A program made the translations under genes and the position numbers. From positions 1-33,388 of the forward strand of contig CALUQS010000025.1 of assembly GCA_944322975.1 (NCBI GenBank): 33,388 bases of DNA. The letters run 5' to 3'. Source of the DNA: Candidatus Gastranaerophilales bacterium (GTDB taxonomy: Bacteria > Cyanobacteriota > Vampirovibrionia > Gastranaerophilales > Gastranaerophilaceae). Shown in pieces: positions 31,630 through 33,388 of the stretch. Within the stretch, counting starts at the first letter, position 1. Every line of letters starts with the position of its first letter. The notes beneath the pieces are model-generated. The model made no database searches and was not told the DNA's origin. It saw only the letters and a program-made list of their open reading frames with translations.

Positions 31630-33388
31630 ATGCAATACGTACCGCTGCATTTACATACCGAGAACAGTTTATTAGACGGTGCAATCAGAATCAAGGACCT
31701 TTGTAAATTTGCAAAAGAAAACGACATGCCGGCTGTCGCAATAACAGACCACGGCAATATGTACGGCGCTATTCAAATGTATGAAACAGCCAAAGAAAAC
31801 GGACTAAAACCGCTTATAGGCTGTGAATTTTACGTGTATGACGGAGATATAACAGAAAAAAATCCTGCAAAAACACACCCCTACCACCTTGTACTTATTG
31901 CAAAAGACCAGACAGGCTACAAAAACCTTGTAAAACTCGTCTCTATAGCAAAATGTCAGGGTATGTATTACAAGCCCCGTATAAATCATGAGCTGATAGA
32001 AAAATACCACGAAGGTTTAATTTGTCTTTCAGCATGTGTTCAGGGCGAAATTGCGCAGGGCTTTATAAGAGGAGAAAAAGAATTTTCTTATGAAACCGCC
32101 AGATTCTATAAAGGTCTGTTCGGTGAAGATTACTACATAGAACTTCAAGACCACGGGCTTGAAAAGCAAAAAATGTCCAACCCGGGTCTGATAGAGCTTG
32201 CAAAAGAACTGGACATAAAAATGGTTATCACAAACGATAGCCACTACCTTAAAAAAGAAGATGCAGACTGGCATGATACTCTTTTATGTATTCAGACAAA
32301 CGCGCTTAAAGAAAGCAACGACAGATTCCGTTTCCCGAACGATGAGTTTTATGTAAAAACTCCCGAACAGTTGAGAGATTCCTTCCGCTGGATGGATTCC
32401 GACCTGTTTGAGGAGTGCATAAAAAATACGGTGGAAGTAGCTGATAAATGCCATTTGATAATAGAAATGGGCAAATATCACATCCCTTACTTTGAAATCC
32501 CGCCTAACTATACGTCAGAAACCTACCTTGATTATATGTGTATGAAGGGTATTAAAAAAAGATACGGCGCGCTTACTCCGGATTTAAAAGAACGTCTGGA
32601 ATACGAACTCGGGGTTATAAACAAAATGGGGTTTGCCGAATACTTCCTTATCGTGTCAGACTTCATCCAGTACGCAAAAAGAAACGATATCCCCGTTGGC
32701 CCAGGGCGCGGTTCGGCAGCGGGAAGTCTTGTTTCTTATGTTTTGGAAATTACCGACCTTGACCCTATTAAGCACAATCTGTTGTTTGAAAGATTTTTAA
32801 ACCCCGAGCGTGTAAGCATGCCTGATGTGGACGTGGATTTTTGTGTTGAACGCCGCGGCGAGGTAATTGACTACGTTACCAAAAAATACGGAGCCGATAA
32901 AGTCTGTCAGATTGTTACTTTCGGTACACTTGCGGCCAGAAACGCAATGAAATCGGTTGCACGTGTTTATGACATTCCGTTTGCCCAGAGCAACCAGTGG
33001 GCACAGCTTATCCCTGCCGAGCCTAAAATAAAAATTGATGACGCACTCAAAGAGGGTATGGAGCTTAAAAAGCTCTATGACACTGACCCGACTGTTAAAA
33101 AGCTTGTTGATATGGCAAAAGCCATTGAGGGGCTGAAAAATAATACCGGCATGCATGCTGCGGGTGTAATCATCTCTAAAATGCCGTTGTCGGATGTTGT
33201 TCCGGTTGAACCTTCAAAAGAAGGCATTATTGTAACCGAATATACGATGATAGAAGATGAACACATCGGGCTGTTAAAAATGGACTTTTTGGGGTTAAGA
33301 AACCTCACCATTATTCATAATGCGTTAAAAATGATTCAAAAACGCACGGGTGAGTGGCTTGAAATCAACCAGATTCCGCTTGATGACA
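31630..33388 (+). CDS. dnaE: DNA polymerase III alpha subunit (5' part, runs off the window)
   Basis: The first 586 codons are visible. The PHP domain opens with LHLHTENSLLDG and has AITDHGNMYGAIQM. The polymerase palm and neighbouring region read [20 protein letters not shown] and MPDVDVDFCVERRGEV. The catalytic aspartates are D401 and D403 in that motif and D552 in LLKMDFLGLR, matching the E. coli enzyme closely. HAAGVIIS is also present. DnaE is the replicative polymerase. The ATG follows GGGG at a usual distance and is separated from the Spy-like gene by a terminator. The frame is uninterrupted to the window edge. Confidence 0.97.
   Translation, partial: MQYVPLHLHTENSLLDGAIRIKDLCKFAKENDMPAVAITDHGNMYGAIQMYETAKENGLKPLIGCEFYVYDGDITEKNPAKTHPYHLVLIAKDQTGYKNLVKLVSIAKCQGMYYKPRINHELIEKYHEGLICLSACVQGEIAQGFIRGEKEFSYETARFYKGLFGEDYYIELQDHGLEKQKMSNPGLIELAKELDIKMVITNDSHYLKKEDADWHDTLLCIQTNALKESNDRFRFPNDEFYVKTPEQLRDSFRWMDSDLFEECIKNTVEVADKCHLIIEMGKYHIPYFEIPPNYTSETYLDYMCMKGIKKRYGALTPDLKERLEYELGVINKMGFAEYFLIVSDFIQYAKRNDIPVGPGRGSAAGSLVSYVLEITDLDPIKHNLLFERFLNPERVSMPDVDVDFCVERRGEVIDYVTKKYGADKVCQIVTFGTLAARNAMKSVARVYDIPFAQSNQWAQLIPAEPKIKIDDALKEGMELKKLYDTDPTVKKLVDMAKAIEGLKNNTGMHAAGVIISKMPLSDVVPVEPSKEGIIVTEYTMIEDEHIGLLKMDFLGLRNLTIIHNALKMIQKRTGEWLEINQIPLDD

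Noticed and set aside
31602-31631. TTGACA with TTTAAT 18 bp later, in front of dnaE
   Set aside because: The -10 box would overlap the start codon and put the transcript start inside the gene. The dnaE promoter is probably elsewhere.

Overview
The window is about 33 kb of AT-rich bacterial chromosome with long codon-complete genes on both strands, short intergenic gaps and many TTG/GTG starts. It has no tRNA, rRNA, intact insertion sequence or CRISPR array. The gene set suggests a Gram-negative-type, probably non-photosynthetic bacterium. My best guess is a Gastranaerophilales/'Melainabacteria' relative of the Cyanobacteria. That rests on overall protein character, a PBS-lyase-type HEAT-repeat protein and a CheA-REC hybrid; it is an inference, not shown by a marker gene.

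Layout. 1-590: the tail of a HigA-like antitoxin, then a 344-bp non-coding stretch with helically phased TTGCAC hexamers around a palindrome, and a bidirectional terminator. 591-3415 (minus): a secreted HExxH protein and lepA. 3545-5179 (plus): a NifX/NifB-like protein with a histidine-rich tail and a class V aminotransferase. 5232-7611 (minus): hom-thrC. 7720-13623: a divergent chemotaxis-type locus with a double-CheW protein on one side and a membrane-anchored MCP, a 1042-residue CheA-REC hybrid and an HD-domain protein on the other. 13708-15830: proS and rpmE, divergent. 16035-18137: a MarR regulator and a DHA2/EmrB-type exporter separated by an 18-bp-arm inverted repeat. 18148-21658: a patatin-like lipase divergent from a secreted GH13 enzyme of the trehalose-synthase type. 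21661-23879: a short TspO protein, divergent ogt and tag alkylation-repair genes, and a DUF2085 membrane protein. 24249-25103: the HEAT-repeat protein behind a strong -10 and long leader. 25259-27969: the aroC-aroK-aroB operon. 28089-30425 (minus): a NarL-type response regulator and a PAS histidine kinase, divergent from a Spy/CpxP-like secreted protein (30696-31469). 31630-end: the first 586 codons of dnaE.

How the genes fit together. Housekeeping genes (lepA, hom-thrC, proS, rpmE, aroCKB, dnaE) are mixed with signalling and envelope genes. The chemotaxis locus looks like a complete signalling core without CheR, CheB or a free CheY, its receiver being fused to CheA. The two-component pair next to the Spy-like gene shares an intergenic region with matching direct repeats, which suggests an envelope-stress circuit. 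The most interesting non-coding signals are a dispersed repeat with core GTTGACTATATRAAAT (three good copies and one weak copy), the phased hexamers at 302-428, and the large palindrome in front of the exporter.
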